Origin: Cercis canadensis
Lineage: Eukaryota; Streptophyta; Magnoliopsida; Fabales; Fabaceae
Assembly (NCBI GenBank): GCA_003255065.1
Contig: QAOA01006124.1
Span: 1 to 64,000, forward strand
DNA: 64,000 nucleotides
Direction: 5' to 3'
Position numbers and translations under genes: made by a program. Below are positions 54,480 to 64,000 of this stretch, piece after piece; the stretch's first letter is position 1; each line of letters begins with the position of its first letter. The notes under the pieces are model-generated. The model had not been told where the DNA came from and ran no database searches. It saw only the letters and a list, made by a program, of their open reading frames with translations.

Positions 54480-57300
54480 CCCTAGGATTTTATCTATTGA
54501 AGAATAAAAGTTAAAGTCAGCTTAAACTCTCTCAATAGAGTGGATTAAGGGTTAACAGACTTTTTGATAACTTCGAAGTATCAGGAGCCATGCCAAACAT
54601 TAATACTATTCTCATTGTTCACCATTCATCAAACTAGCTTTATCTGTCAAATTTCTAATAATAGGGTGCATTCCCCAACATTTTCAACATATTCCACCAA
54701 TCACAATGGATAAATATTTATTGATAAATTTATTTGTTTGAGTGAGAAGTAGCTGTAATGCAGATGAAAATCTCAGTACATATAGCTTTTATCTTCCACA
54801 TAATTGAATAACTAACCTTTCCAATTGTCGTAATTCTACAAATCTCTTCAATTAGATTCATTTTGATCAGCTGCACAGTCATATGTGAAATATCTCAACC
54901 TAGATACTTGTAGTCTTGCCGGGGGTATCAATGTTCAAATAAGACACACAATTTTCTCATAAAAACCTTTTACAACAAGTGTAAATTTATTCAATTATAA
55001 GATTTAGCAATAACATATTCTATTATACAGGCTTGGCATATCCATGATAGAACTTTTGCCTTCTACGATTGCTTCCTAGTGATATTGATATTTCATCCTT
55101 ACTGCTAAATGCATATTTCAAATGGTAATCAATCCTATAAAACAAGGAAAACCTAATTTTAACCATGTGAACTATTTTAAACTGTATTAAAACTTTGAAT
55201 ATCTACTGAAACAAATGAAGCAAGTAGAATATCAAATTTCTTTTTCATATAATTAACAAAGAAACTCCTTGTGATGTGCAGGGGCTCACTTTAAGTCCTA
55301 ATCTATAGAACATAGGAGAACTAAAACAATTATGTTCTACAACCAGCATTTATGGACCAGCACATGGTCTTCAATAATAAGCTAGCAGCATCACCTATAT
55401 TTCAGCATAATAAAGACCAAAATATACAAAAATTATAATTTTATAGATATCAACTTGTGAAGCATCAACTATGAAGTTACAATTGACGGTGTAGGTGCAT
55501 CAAAACTTGAAATGTATTATCTCCTTTATCAGTCTACGATCATGCCCAGGGTGTTATCATCTGCCAAAATTCTTTGCTACCATTATTAGAAGATATTTGA
55601 TTGTCCTCAACATCTCCAAATCTTCGCAGCAATAGTTGGAGAGAGAGATTATAAATACACTGTCAAGCAAGCAACTGTTCTCTTCCATCTTCACTAGGTC
55701 TTTGTCTTCATCCATTCTTTACAGGGCCTTCAATCAATTTTAATACATGAATCCGCAATCCGTTAGTTCGTATATGTAGTTTTGTAGATCTTTTACCTTT
55801 CCACTTCCTCAGCAATAAGCTGAATTTTGAATAGGCCATCCATCACAATGGCAACTTGCTCTATTTTTTCCATTAAATAACAGCACTTTTGCAGCTTGTC
55901 TTCTACCCACTTGGGTGATAACATCTAGAATCAATCCTTCATTAACTATTAATACCTCCACAGGTGATAAGATTGGGCTCACAAGGAACAAGAACTACCC
56001 AAGCTACAAGGAATATCAGAACTACCAAGCCATGCCACCAAAACTACCAAACTTGTTTGAGAAAAAGAATGTAGAGAATGTTATATGTGTAAGGAATGAC
56101 AAAGGTTATGAGAGAAAGGCTCAAATGATGTTTATGTTTAAATACAGTAAGATTCTTATAGTTTATAGGGGGAATATCTAACAGCTAAATGCATCCCATA
56201 TAACATAGTAAGGCATGGTATGGTCATTGATGAAGTTGCATCTGACATGAGCAGGAAGCTGAACTTCCAGACACAACTCCAATCCATACATTTAATCAAG
56301 AAAATCACAGTCGAATAAGGTTTCATCCTCTTCATAGCAGGCGGCAAAAGCCTCATGTTGACCTCAGAATAAGCTTCAATAGGAAAATATATCCTACGAA
56401 AATCACGCAAAAGCCATGCCACCAAAACTACCAAACTTGTTTGAGAAAAAGAATGTAAAGAATGTTATATGTGTAAGGAATGACAAAGGTTATGAGAGAA
56501 AGGCTCAAATGATGTTTATGTTTAAATACAGTAAGATTCTTATAGTTTATAGGGGGAATATCTAACAGCTAAATGCATCCCATATAACATAGTAAGGCAT
56601 GGCATGGTCATTGATGAAGTTGCATCTGACATGAGCAGGAAGCTGAACTTCCAGACACAACTCCAATCCATACATTTAATCAAGAAAATCACAGTCGAAT
56701 AAGGTTTCATCCTCTTCATAGCAGGCGGCAAAAGTCTCATGTTGACCACAGAATAAGCTTCAATAGGAAAATATATCCTACGAAAATCACGCAATAACAG
56801 AAGAAAAGAGATTCTGGAATCAGCATCAGTACCGATCTCTTGGAGAAGAAACAACATACACGCACATGAAGAAGCAGTCGCAGAATCAATTGGATCCAGT
56901 ATCATCACGATTCTGTTTCTCGCGGTCCGTCGTCGTTTCCTTCTCAAAGTGAAAGAAATAAAACCTCAACGATGATCTGGATTGCCTTCTGCCGATTAAA
57001 CTGTCTCTGCATAAAATTCAACGATTTCTTCTCTTTGATCTTCATCTCCTTTTTATTTTTAGGGTTTAGAGTTGGAGGCACTAGCGGCGGCTGAAGCTAA
57101 GACCTAATTTAACGATTGTGTCGAAGGAACCGACCTCAAAAGCCAATGAAGCCACGTTAGCTATGTGACTAGGCCCACAACTATGTGTAACTGGTTGTCC
57201 ACTATTTTTATTCATTTAACATAAAGTCCATTCAATTTGAAGAATTGCAAATTGGCCCTTGGGTTAAAACAGGAATTATGTTGTAAAATTCGAACCGGCT
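54480..57300 (-). CDS. Gene X copy 4, with internal duplication
   Basis: The first-exon frame at 56540-56947 is the longest of the four (135 codons). It starts MRRKRRRTARNRIVMILDPI and runs past MSDATS into SMTMPCLTMLYGMHLAVRY, because the stop found in copies 1-3 is replaced by other sequence. A truncated second copy of the exon lies at 56156-56434, produced by a 384-bp tandem duplication. The hydrophobic second-exon segment of copy 2 is not intact here. Family unknown. Confidence 0.4.
56027..56794 (-). repeat. 384-bp tandem duplication in gene X copy 4
   Basis: 56027-56410 and 56411-56794 are nearly identical and start AAGCCATGCCACCAAAACTA. The duplication repeats the 3' half of the first exon and its downstream sequence. 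Junction AATCACGCAA|AAGCCATGCC. Confidence 0.85.
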
Positions 57301-57339
57301 ATTTTATTGTTGAGCTTGAGGGTCATAAAATTATAAAAA

Positions 57340-57367
57340 CTAGTACTATTCCCGCGTGATGCGCGGG
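57340..57367 (-). mobile_element. Helitron 3' terminus with hairpin
   Basis: On the minus strand the sequence ends CCCGCGCATCACGCGGG + AATAGTACTAG followed by T. This is a 6-bp GC stem (57351-57356 with 57362-57367), an 11-nt spacer and a CTAG (CTRR) end, the classic Helitron 3' structure. It marks the left edge of the element carrying the RPA/helicase gene. The 5' TC end was not found with confidence and must lie right of 60520. Confidence 0.85.
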
Positions 57368-57732
57368 CCGCTGCAGGAGGGACTCGAGAAGTAGATGTGA
57401 GATGAATTATTGGTGATCATGGAATCATAAATTATATAAATCAACCATATATAATATATGAAGTGTGAATTTCATCCTTTGAATGATAATACAATATATT
57501 TCAAGCATCAATCATGAATCCATAGGTAAGTTAACAATGCATTAAACTAATGCAAGAATAAGAGAAAATTGTAATGTAATTACCTATAATATATAATTGG
57601 GATTGTTGCTGTCAGCTTCTATGTCGTAGTTCCCATGAACTTGCGCTGAAACTGGAAGTGCAATATTGGTATAATTATAATGTATGATATCAAATATATT
57701 GTGTTTGTATGTGTATTAACAGGCATGATTTA

Positions 57733-60520
57733 ATTAAGTTATGGTGTACCTTTTTGTGTGATTTTGTTGAACACCTCTTTGTAGACAACATTTATGGTCC
57801 TTGTTTTAGAACTCCCATTTGTATCGATTGCCAGAACTTTAAGGCCGCTCCTTGTTCAAACCCTTGAGAAAGCTACATATAGTTGTCCATGACTGAAGAC
57901 TGGTTTTGGTAGATATAACCCAACATACGAAAGGGTTTGGCCTTGACTTTTATTGATTGACATAGCAAAACAAACTTGCAGGGGGAATTGTCTTCTCTGT
58001 AATTTAAAAGGCATTTTCTTGTCAGAGGATGTCAGGTTCATCCTTGGTATGAACACTTTTTCTCCAATGTTACTCCCAGAAATAACTTTTCCTTCTAGCA
58101 TATATCTCCCAAGTTGGGTGATTATCAGTCTTGTTCCATTGCACAATCCATTTCGTTGATCTATGTTCCTTATTAACATGACAGGTACGCCCAGCTTTAG
58201 TACTAACCTGTGGTTTGGAAGGCCGGATGGGGTGATACCATTTAGGAATTCGAGTGTATGAATATCATCTAGTCCATTGGAAGAGGCATCAATAATCCTC
58301 TTTTGAGGAGTGAGAAAGTCCACTTCTCCAGACACAATTGAAGCCTCCCCTTCAATAATCTTCTCAGAATCCACGCTAGGACCATCACACGAACAGAGAT
58401 CAATCGTCGGGTCAGAAACATTTTCCTAAATGAAGGGAATTTTGTTATTTAATTAATAAATGATAATTTCATTTATATGGATAGTACCAATAATTTTCTC
58501 AAATGATACCTGTTCAACAGCTAAATCGCCATCAAATTTCTTGATTATATTGGGGTCAACACACGTCTTGTGAACTATGTAGGTGTTGAACTGTCGAGTA
58601 ATGTTTTCTCTTCTTAGATTGATCTTGAAAAGCACAGTCTTACCTACTAAAGTTATCAACTCACGGGGGTATGCCTCAGCCTCCTCCATATTGTCTTCCC
58701 TCTGCATATTAGAATTTTAGAGAAATATTTCTAGCTTATCTAACTTGACTTAATATTTTATTTGAACAATTAAGATACCAAAAGTAGCAATGTACCTTAA
58801 TCAAACGTTCTCGCAGATCAAAGACACCTATTTGTAGTTGTTGCTCGACATCACGATCCCATAGGACACAACTCGCAGTACCATAGTCATCCATTATACG
58901 AACCTGTACCCTATAACTATTGGTTACGAAAAAAAACAACTAAAAGTTAGTACTTAGCACTATAGCGGTTAGGCTACTATACCATTGCCCATACATATTG
59001 TAAAATGATTTTATTATTATATCACCTGGGAACTACATTCTTTATATGACCAGGGTGTATCCTGCAGTAATATCGTCCATCATCATCGATCTTGACACCG
59101 ACATTGTGTTCACGGCACTTTAACAGGTACCAATTATCCCAGTTACTTTCAATATCAATGATCGTACCTTTAATGATGTAAGTACCCTCCTAATAATGAA
59201 ATCGTGGTTACCTTGTCACAGTCAAGCAGATCACCAAGAGTCAAACGATTATTTTGGGTTAAAAAGTCCTCTTCAAAACTATATGTTGACTGAGTAAAGA
59301 TTTGGGTCAATTGCTGTGAGAATGTCTCCTCCTTAGCATGGACACTAATAGAACACAGATTAAATTAGAAGATGATAAAAAAAAAAAAATATAGNAAAAA
59401 AAAAAAAAAAAACAGTTATTACATTCATAATGGGTAATGTTAAATTGATAAAATTTAATAAGTCAAAAGAAATAATGTTAAATCAAACCGTAAGAGGAAA
59501 TCTGCAATTTCTGGAACGCTCTCCAAATTTATTATCAATTTAGAAGCCCAAAAAGTGTTGGAGACATTGATATTATCTACATTTGATAATCAAATGTATG
59601 TTACTATGATATCAATATAGAAAATTAATGGGGATGATAAAATAATTCAAGAATAAGTGTATCTTAAAAAATAAAAATTATAAAGTTGTTAAACTTACTT
59701 TTCCCAAATTTTCTAATCTTGCAACATTGGATCACCATTACAATAGGACCACCTTCGTGCTTCTCAACAAATGACATCATCTCATCCGCAAAGTTCCCAT
59801 AAAGAGTGACATTGGTGATCTGCTTACTTTAAAATAAAAGTATATCACTTAGAATATGTCTTATATCTTAAACAAACAGAAATCACAAAAAGTAAAGACA
59901 TAATTTTAATGTAGCTTACTTCAAGTCCTCGAGGCTTAGCAGCATGAATCTAACTGGCTTTCCAAATTTCATCCTTTCCTCTATTCCACCAATTGAACTG
60001 ATCATTCCAATAATATCGAACCAATAACGATATTCACTCTCGTCATTCCGGTGGGCCTCAATTTCCTCAAATCCCATGAAATTAAAACCAAACAATGGAA
60101 TCTCCGATCCTAGAGTTTCTTTCACTCTAGTTTCAAACTTGAATAGAAGTCTAAAATCATGAGCACTAACTCTATAGTCGCCTGTGTTATTCTCCACGGT
60201 GAATCCATCCATGAAGTAGACCTTCCCTTCCGTTATGATTTTGCTAAACTTGTATACGTATGTGTCCTTCACATAGCCTCCTATTTTCCCCCCCTTAAAA
60301 AATGAAATGACGTGAGATTTAACATTGGTGGCTATCAATATATAATATACAAAGGGAAATTTATACATACATCCTCGTCGACTAATATCATCTCTAGTTC
60401 CTTGTCCAAACCTCTCCTGTTAAAGGACGGTACACCCCAGAAGCGAACAACTCTCACTTTAATTTTCCATGACCGAATCTCCTTGTTTATTTCAGAGACT
60501 TTGATTAACTTCGAAGCCAT
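57733..60520 (-). pseudogene. Helitron RPA70-like gene joined to PIF1 helicase C-terminus
   Basis: Minus-strand exons run from the ATG at 60520 (MASKLIKVSEINKEIRSWK). DBD-A/DUF223 is at 60520-59931 (GGYVKDTYVYKF, NTGDYRVSAHDF, SLEDLK). DBD-B is at about 59830-59500 (VTLYGNFADEM, VMVIQCCKI). DBD-C is at 59340-58450 with a C-x2-H...C-x2-H zinc ribbon near 59050-59130 (CREH, CRIH). The next splice runs from AVEQ (about 58509) to ENVSDPTIDL (about 58427). It leads into a frame with the PIF1 C-terminal part (GLCNGTRLI, INKSQGQTL motif V, LYVAFSRV motif VI). A TGA follows SRV, although homology continues beyond it (LAIDTNGSSKTR). No Walker A/B or Rep domain is present. RPA binds single-stranded DNA. 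The stop and the missing N-terminal helicase suggest a non-autonomous relic or a chimera. Confidence 0.72.
59395..59395. other. Ambiguous base in poly-A
   Basis: A single N inside an A-rich run (59379-59412) in an intron of the RPA-like gene. Sequence uncertainty. Confidence 0.9.
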
Positions 60521-62807
60521 CCCTCAAGTTTCACACAATCAAGCTTCCCCTTTCTGTTTAAGGAAAAACACATATAACAGAGATGAAGTATACTAAAACT
60601 ATAACAAAATAATGGTGAAATACATACCTTAATTCATATCAAAGTTAATCTTTCAAAGAATTGGTCATCTGTTTGCTTTTCAACAATAAGAAAAGTTTAA
60701 AAAGTTTTGTCTTATCATTATATAGGTAATGGGCTAAGGATTTTGTATCCTTGTATGGATAATACATAATTTCACACATAGAATTCCTAGTCGTTGGCTT
60801 AGTTTTTCTTCGGTTTTAGTTATTTTTTAAAATCCTCAACTTTTTCCTATTGAATAAGTGTTTGCCAAATAAATTAGTAACCCTACTTATTTTGCCATGA
60901 AAACCGTCCCCTTCAATTTCCTGTAAAGAGATATATTTAGTATTAATTTTAGTTGCTCATAAGAAAGTTTACTCCCAAATTATATTCAACTCATATCAAA
61001 ATATCATTTAAGTTATTCATGGATATAAAAATAGTCAATTATCTGCATTAATTTTACCATCTTATTGAAGTAATGTTCAAATGTATGAAACAGATATTGC
61101 ACATGATAGACCATATTACTCATATGGGACTTCTAACAGGGTGGTGTGCGCTTATCCAAAAGCTATGAGTACTTCCATAAATAATAATGATTTTTGTACA
61201 AATAATATGAAGATAATGAAAGGAGAAAAGACAATAGCCAGAATAAAGTTGTTCATGTTAACAGCCAGCTAATTATGATGTGGACCAATCCTTATTAGCA
61301 TTTCTTTTATTCATGTAGTTGTGTAAAACAGGATTTATATTTTATAAACAGTGCAACACATGACTGTTAAATTGACTTGTGACAAAATGGAGTAAGCTTA
61401 TCCAAAGGTTAATAAAGCTACAACATTATTTAATGATAACAATGTTATTATCAATACTATAAAAATTACAAATGAAAAATGCAAGGGACATGATAGAGGT
61501 CCTTATATGAACAGCTAATTAGTTATAAAATAAGAGGAACAACCATCAGAGGACCAATTTCCATAAGAATAGCAGTGACTATGGCATGATTGCATCAACT
61601 TAAATATAGGCTAATTGTACCAAAATAAGAAGCATAGGTGACTTTGCTAGCTATCCTACTAAACCAAAGTAATGGATGAATACCATCTCAAAAAATATAA
61701 AAACTACTCTAAAATCATTAGAAGAACAAACCTGTTATAGTTCACCAAGTCTTGAAACTCTGCCTCCAACCGTGTTGTTTCTTTGCCTCCTACCCAGAAA
61801 ATATTCTTCAGCAGTAATAGGTGTGATGCCTCTCCTTTATATAAGGATTATTTAGGACAACAAAAACAACCAAGACGTTAAGAGTTTATGTTTGTGTGCC
61901 GGCAATCTAATAACAGTGCCAATCCAATGATAGTGTAAACATTGACATCCATTAATTTCTTGGTCTTCATTTTTTATTATGGAGAAAATAAAGAGATGGT
62001 TAGCAGGGAGGGAGAAATATAAGAGCCATTTTGTTTGATAGTTTCCGAAGGTTCTCTATACATACCAAATATGGAGACTTTTATGATATACAAAATTGAA
62101 TTGACTATAGCACTTATGAGCAACTAAGATCAAAATCTTCAAGTGTGCCCATGTCAAAATTCCATTGATTCAGCACAAAGAATATGATAAGAAGATTTCT
62201 TTAAACTTGAAGAAATATATGATATACAGAAACATAAAGAAGATGAGTGAGATTGATCAAAAAATAAAAAAAGAATACTGAGCAATCCAATCAAAGTTGT
62301 CAATAAGATGAATTTTTTTGCAGAACAACAAAGAGTTAACATTGGAGAGCAACCAAAAAAAATAAATAAGGATTCGAAGAGTTAACATAAAAATAACAAA
62401 GGTTTAACATAAAAAAATACTGGCCACATAAAGATTCGTAGATCAACAAAGAGTTAACATAGAAAAATTGGAAGAACAAACCTTGGAGTCTTTTAGTTCA
62501 GAAGTAATGCATGCAGAGCAGCTTTTTGCAGGTGAATGGTGATACAACACACAAAAGTTGCAGTATATATAGGGGAGTGGAGGTTGGAAAGTGTAACCCT
62601 ATTTTTTTAATCCTTAATTTAGGAAATATATTAGGAAAACAATAATAAGGAATTTAGTGAATTTAAATATTTAAAGACATCAATTCCGGTTCTTGGCAAT
62701 CAAGCAATCCATTACTTATTATAATTTATTGTTTAACTTTTTTTGTTTTAAATTAATAAGGCGCAAAATAATTTCCAATGTAAATTACTAATTGATTCTT
62801 GATGATT
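60521..62807. other. AT-rich upstream region, no gene seen
   Basis: Contains TATA-like words on the minus strand (near 61835 and 62563) that could serve the RPA-like gene. It also holds several repeated CAAAGAGTTAACAT words at 62330-62465. The Helitron 5' end may lie in or beyond this region. No coding domain is recognised. Confidence 0.4.
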
Positions 62808-63122
62808 CCTTCAATTACATTGCAGAAGTTCGGTTATTGTCAATCAAGCAATCAATTATAGCATTAGTTTATTATTTGTCTTTTTTGTTTGCTGATTATT
62901 GTGATTTCAACCATTGTGCAATTAAATAAAAGGATACCCAGCAAGTGAACAATCTCCGAAATCANCCTTCAATTACATTGCAGAAGTTCGGTTATTGTCA
63001 ATCAAGCAATCAATTATAGCATTCGTTTATTATTTGTCTTTTTGGTTTGCTGATTATTGTGATTTCAACCATTGTGCAATTAAATAAAAGGATACCCAGC
63101 ACGTGAACAATCTCCGAAATCA
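62808..63122 (+). repeat. 157-bp duplication separated by a single N
   Basis: 62808-62964 and 62966-63122 are nearly identical (about three or four differences by eye) and directly flank the N at 62965. This looks like two contig ends that overlap but were joined with an N instead of being merged. Confidence 0.85.
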
Positions 63123-64000
63123 GTTTGATAAAGGAACATTTAGAATTGCACAAATCAATTATAATAATTTAAGTTCAATCTTTGACGAAATATATACTTA
63201 TATGTAATTAGAAATATAATTAAAATAAATTGATAGTATAAGTAACGAAAAATTAGTTTTTTGAAGCATTCCCTACTTATTTGATTATTATTGTCTTTTC
63301 AAAGCAACCTCCCAATTCAAATAGACAATTGTCATCTCCTAACACACATTCATACATGCATGGGTAATACGTGGCATTCTTGCTTTATACTACCTTTTTT
63401 TCTTTTCTTGTGTGTATCATTGCAATAGGAAATTGTTATTTTCTTTTTTAATCAAAATATTGTAGACATGTTTCAAATTCCAATATTTCTGACCCTATGA
63501 AGAGAATGGTGTGGAGTGGTCATTTGTCTCTTTGAATCATGCCAAGGTAATTTCCTAAAAAGAATTAGGAAGACAAATAACGAATCTAGAGAAAGAAATA
63601 TATAGAGACCAATATATGTAGCCAAAATAATTATTATTGACATTTATGTAGCTTAATCATACAATATATGAATTCAAATTTATTCAACTAAAACTTATCT
63701 GAATTTAGCAAAAAATAAAAAATAAAAAATCAAGGTCTTTTTGAAAAGGCAAAAGAAAAATTGATGGGTTTGATATGGTAATATCAATTGTTTAAGAATG
63801 ACACTAAATTTAAGAATGGAATTTTCCTCATTATAATTTTTTTTTCTTCCATTATAAGACATTGAAGAAAATAATACCTAAGACCTCATCTTACTAAACT
63901 ACCAAACCTTATACTACCACTTCTCCTCTTTTTCTATTACCACATACAAAAGTCATCCAAATAAAAGATTATGGGAAGAAGTCAATACTTGGCTTCATCA
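63123..64000. other. Intergenic, no gene seen
   Basis: AT-rich DNA to the window end. No supported feature. Confidence 0.4.

Larger units (their letters stand above)
42390..57310. repeat. Tandem segmental duplication: [extensin - gene X] x 2
   Basis: Unit A (about 42390-47235) and unit B (about 47336-57310) are collinear. Both start near GCTTGT(A/G)CTTTTCA(A/G)TATTGTTCTAA, then contain an extensin gene, then an AT-rich spacer with shared words, then gene X. Both end with CATAAAGTCCATTCAATTTG followed by TTGTAAAATTCGAA. Unit B is longer because copia-2 inserted in its extensin and gene X gained an internal duplication. Gene X copies 1 and 2 to the left are earlier partial units without an extensin. 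Confidence 0.8.

Noticed and set aside
63590..63620. TATATAGAGACC as the Helitron 5' end
   Set aside because: The minus strand reads TCTCTATATATTTC, but it lacks the A before TC and nothing else supports it.

Overview
The window is nuclear DNA from a flowering plant, almost certainly a eudicot. It is AT-rich, spliced genes are sparse, and most of the length is nested transposable elements of plant families (Ty1/copia and Ty3/gypsy LTR elements, CACTA, Mutator-like, hAT-like, SINE, Helitron). It also carries plant extensin genes with SPPPP/YVYK repeats. I cannot name the genus. Three single N bases (8342, 59395, 62965), a 41-base poly-C and a 157-bp duplication split by an N mark weak points of the assembly.

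Layout. 1-6600: two tandem paralogous short genes (1158-1742 and 4905-5309) with matching TATA promoters; only the first has a C-terminal EAR-type LxLxL motif. Around them lie a SINE, a hAT-like element and a LINE RNase H remnant. 6640-25034: an old minus-strand copia element with recognisable LTRs, PBS and near-TSDs. It was invaded by a CACTA element exactly inside the reverse transcriptase frame (TSD GGA), and that CACTA was invaded by gypsy- and SIRE-type LTRs. A second CACTA complex (12687-23032) carries a decayed Transposase_24-type ORF interrupted by a 2.9-kb solo LTR. 25346-26506: a 1.16-kb Mutator-like element with about 200-bp inverted ends, a 9-bp TSD and a GC-richer interior (Pack-MULE candidate). 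27400-30800: fragments of an unrecognised host gene, tandemly and invertedly duplicated, including a foldback with arms of about 170 bp. 31600-57310: a segmental tandem array holding four copies of an unrecognised minus-strand gene ('gene X') and two extensin genes. A 3.1-kb solo LTR (TSD GCATA) lies in the array. The second extensin is a pseudogene broken by a 5.25-kb copia insertion (TSD TGGCA) in its signal peptide. 57340 to past 60520: a minus-strand Helitron with a clear 3' hairpin/CTAG end. It carries an RPA70-like gene that appears to be spliced in frame onto the C-terminal domain of a PIF1-type helicase. 60521-64000 is AT-rich and mostly featureless.

How the parts relate. The genes likely to be live are the tandem EAR gene pair and the intact extensin at 43288-43926; the gene X copies may be. 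The rest records repeated insertion and duplication. The most interesting points are the RPA-PIF1 chimera, the LTR that supplies a new start codon and signal-peptide-like leader to the broken extensin, the inverted exon duplication, the Pack-MULE candidate, and the loss of the EAR tail in one tandem paralog. No prokaryotic defence system or CRISPR array is present.
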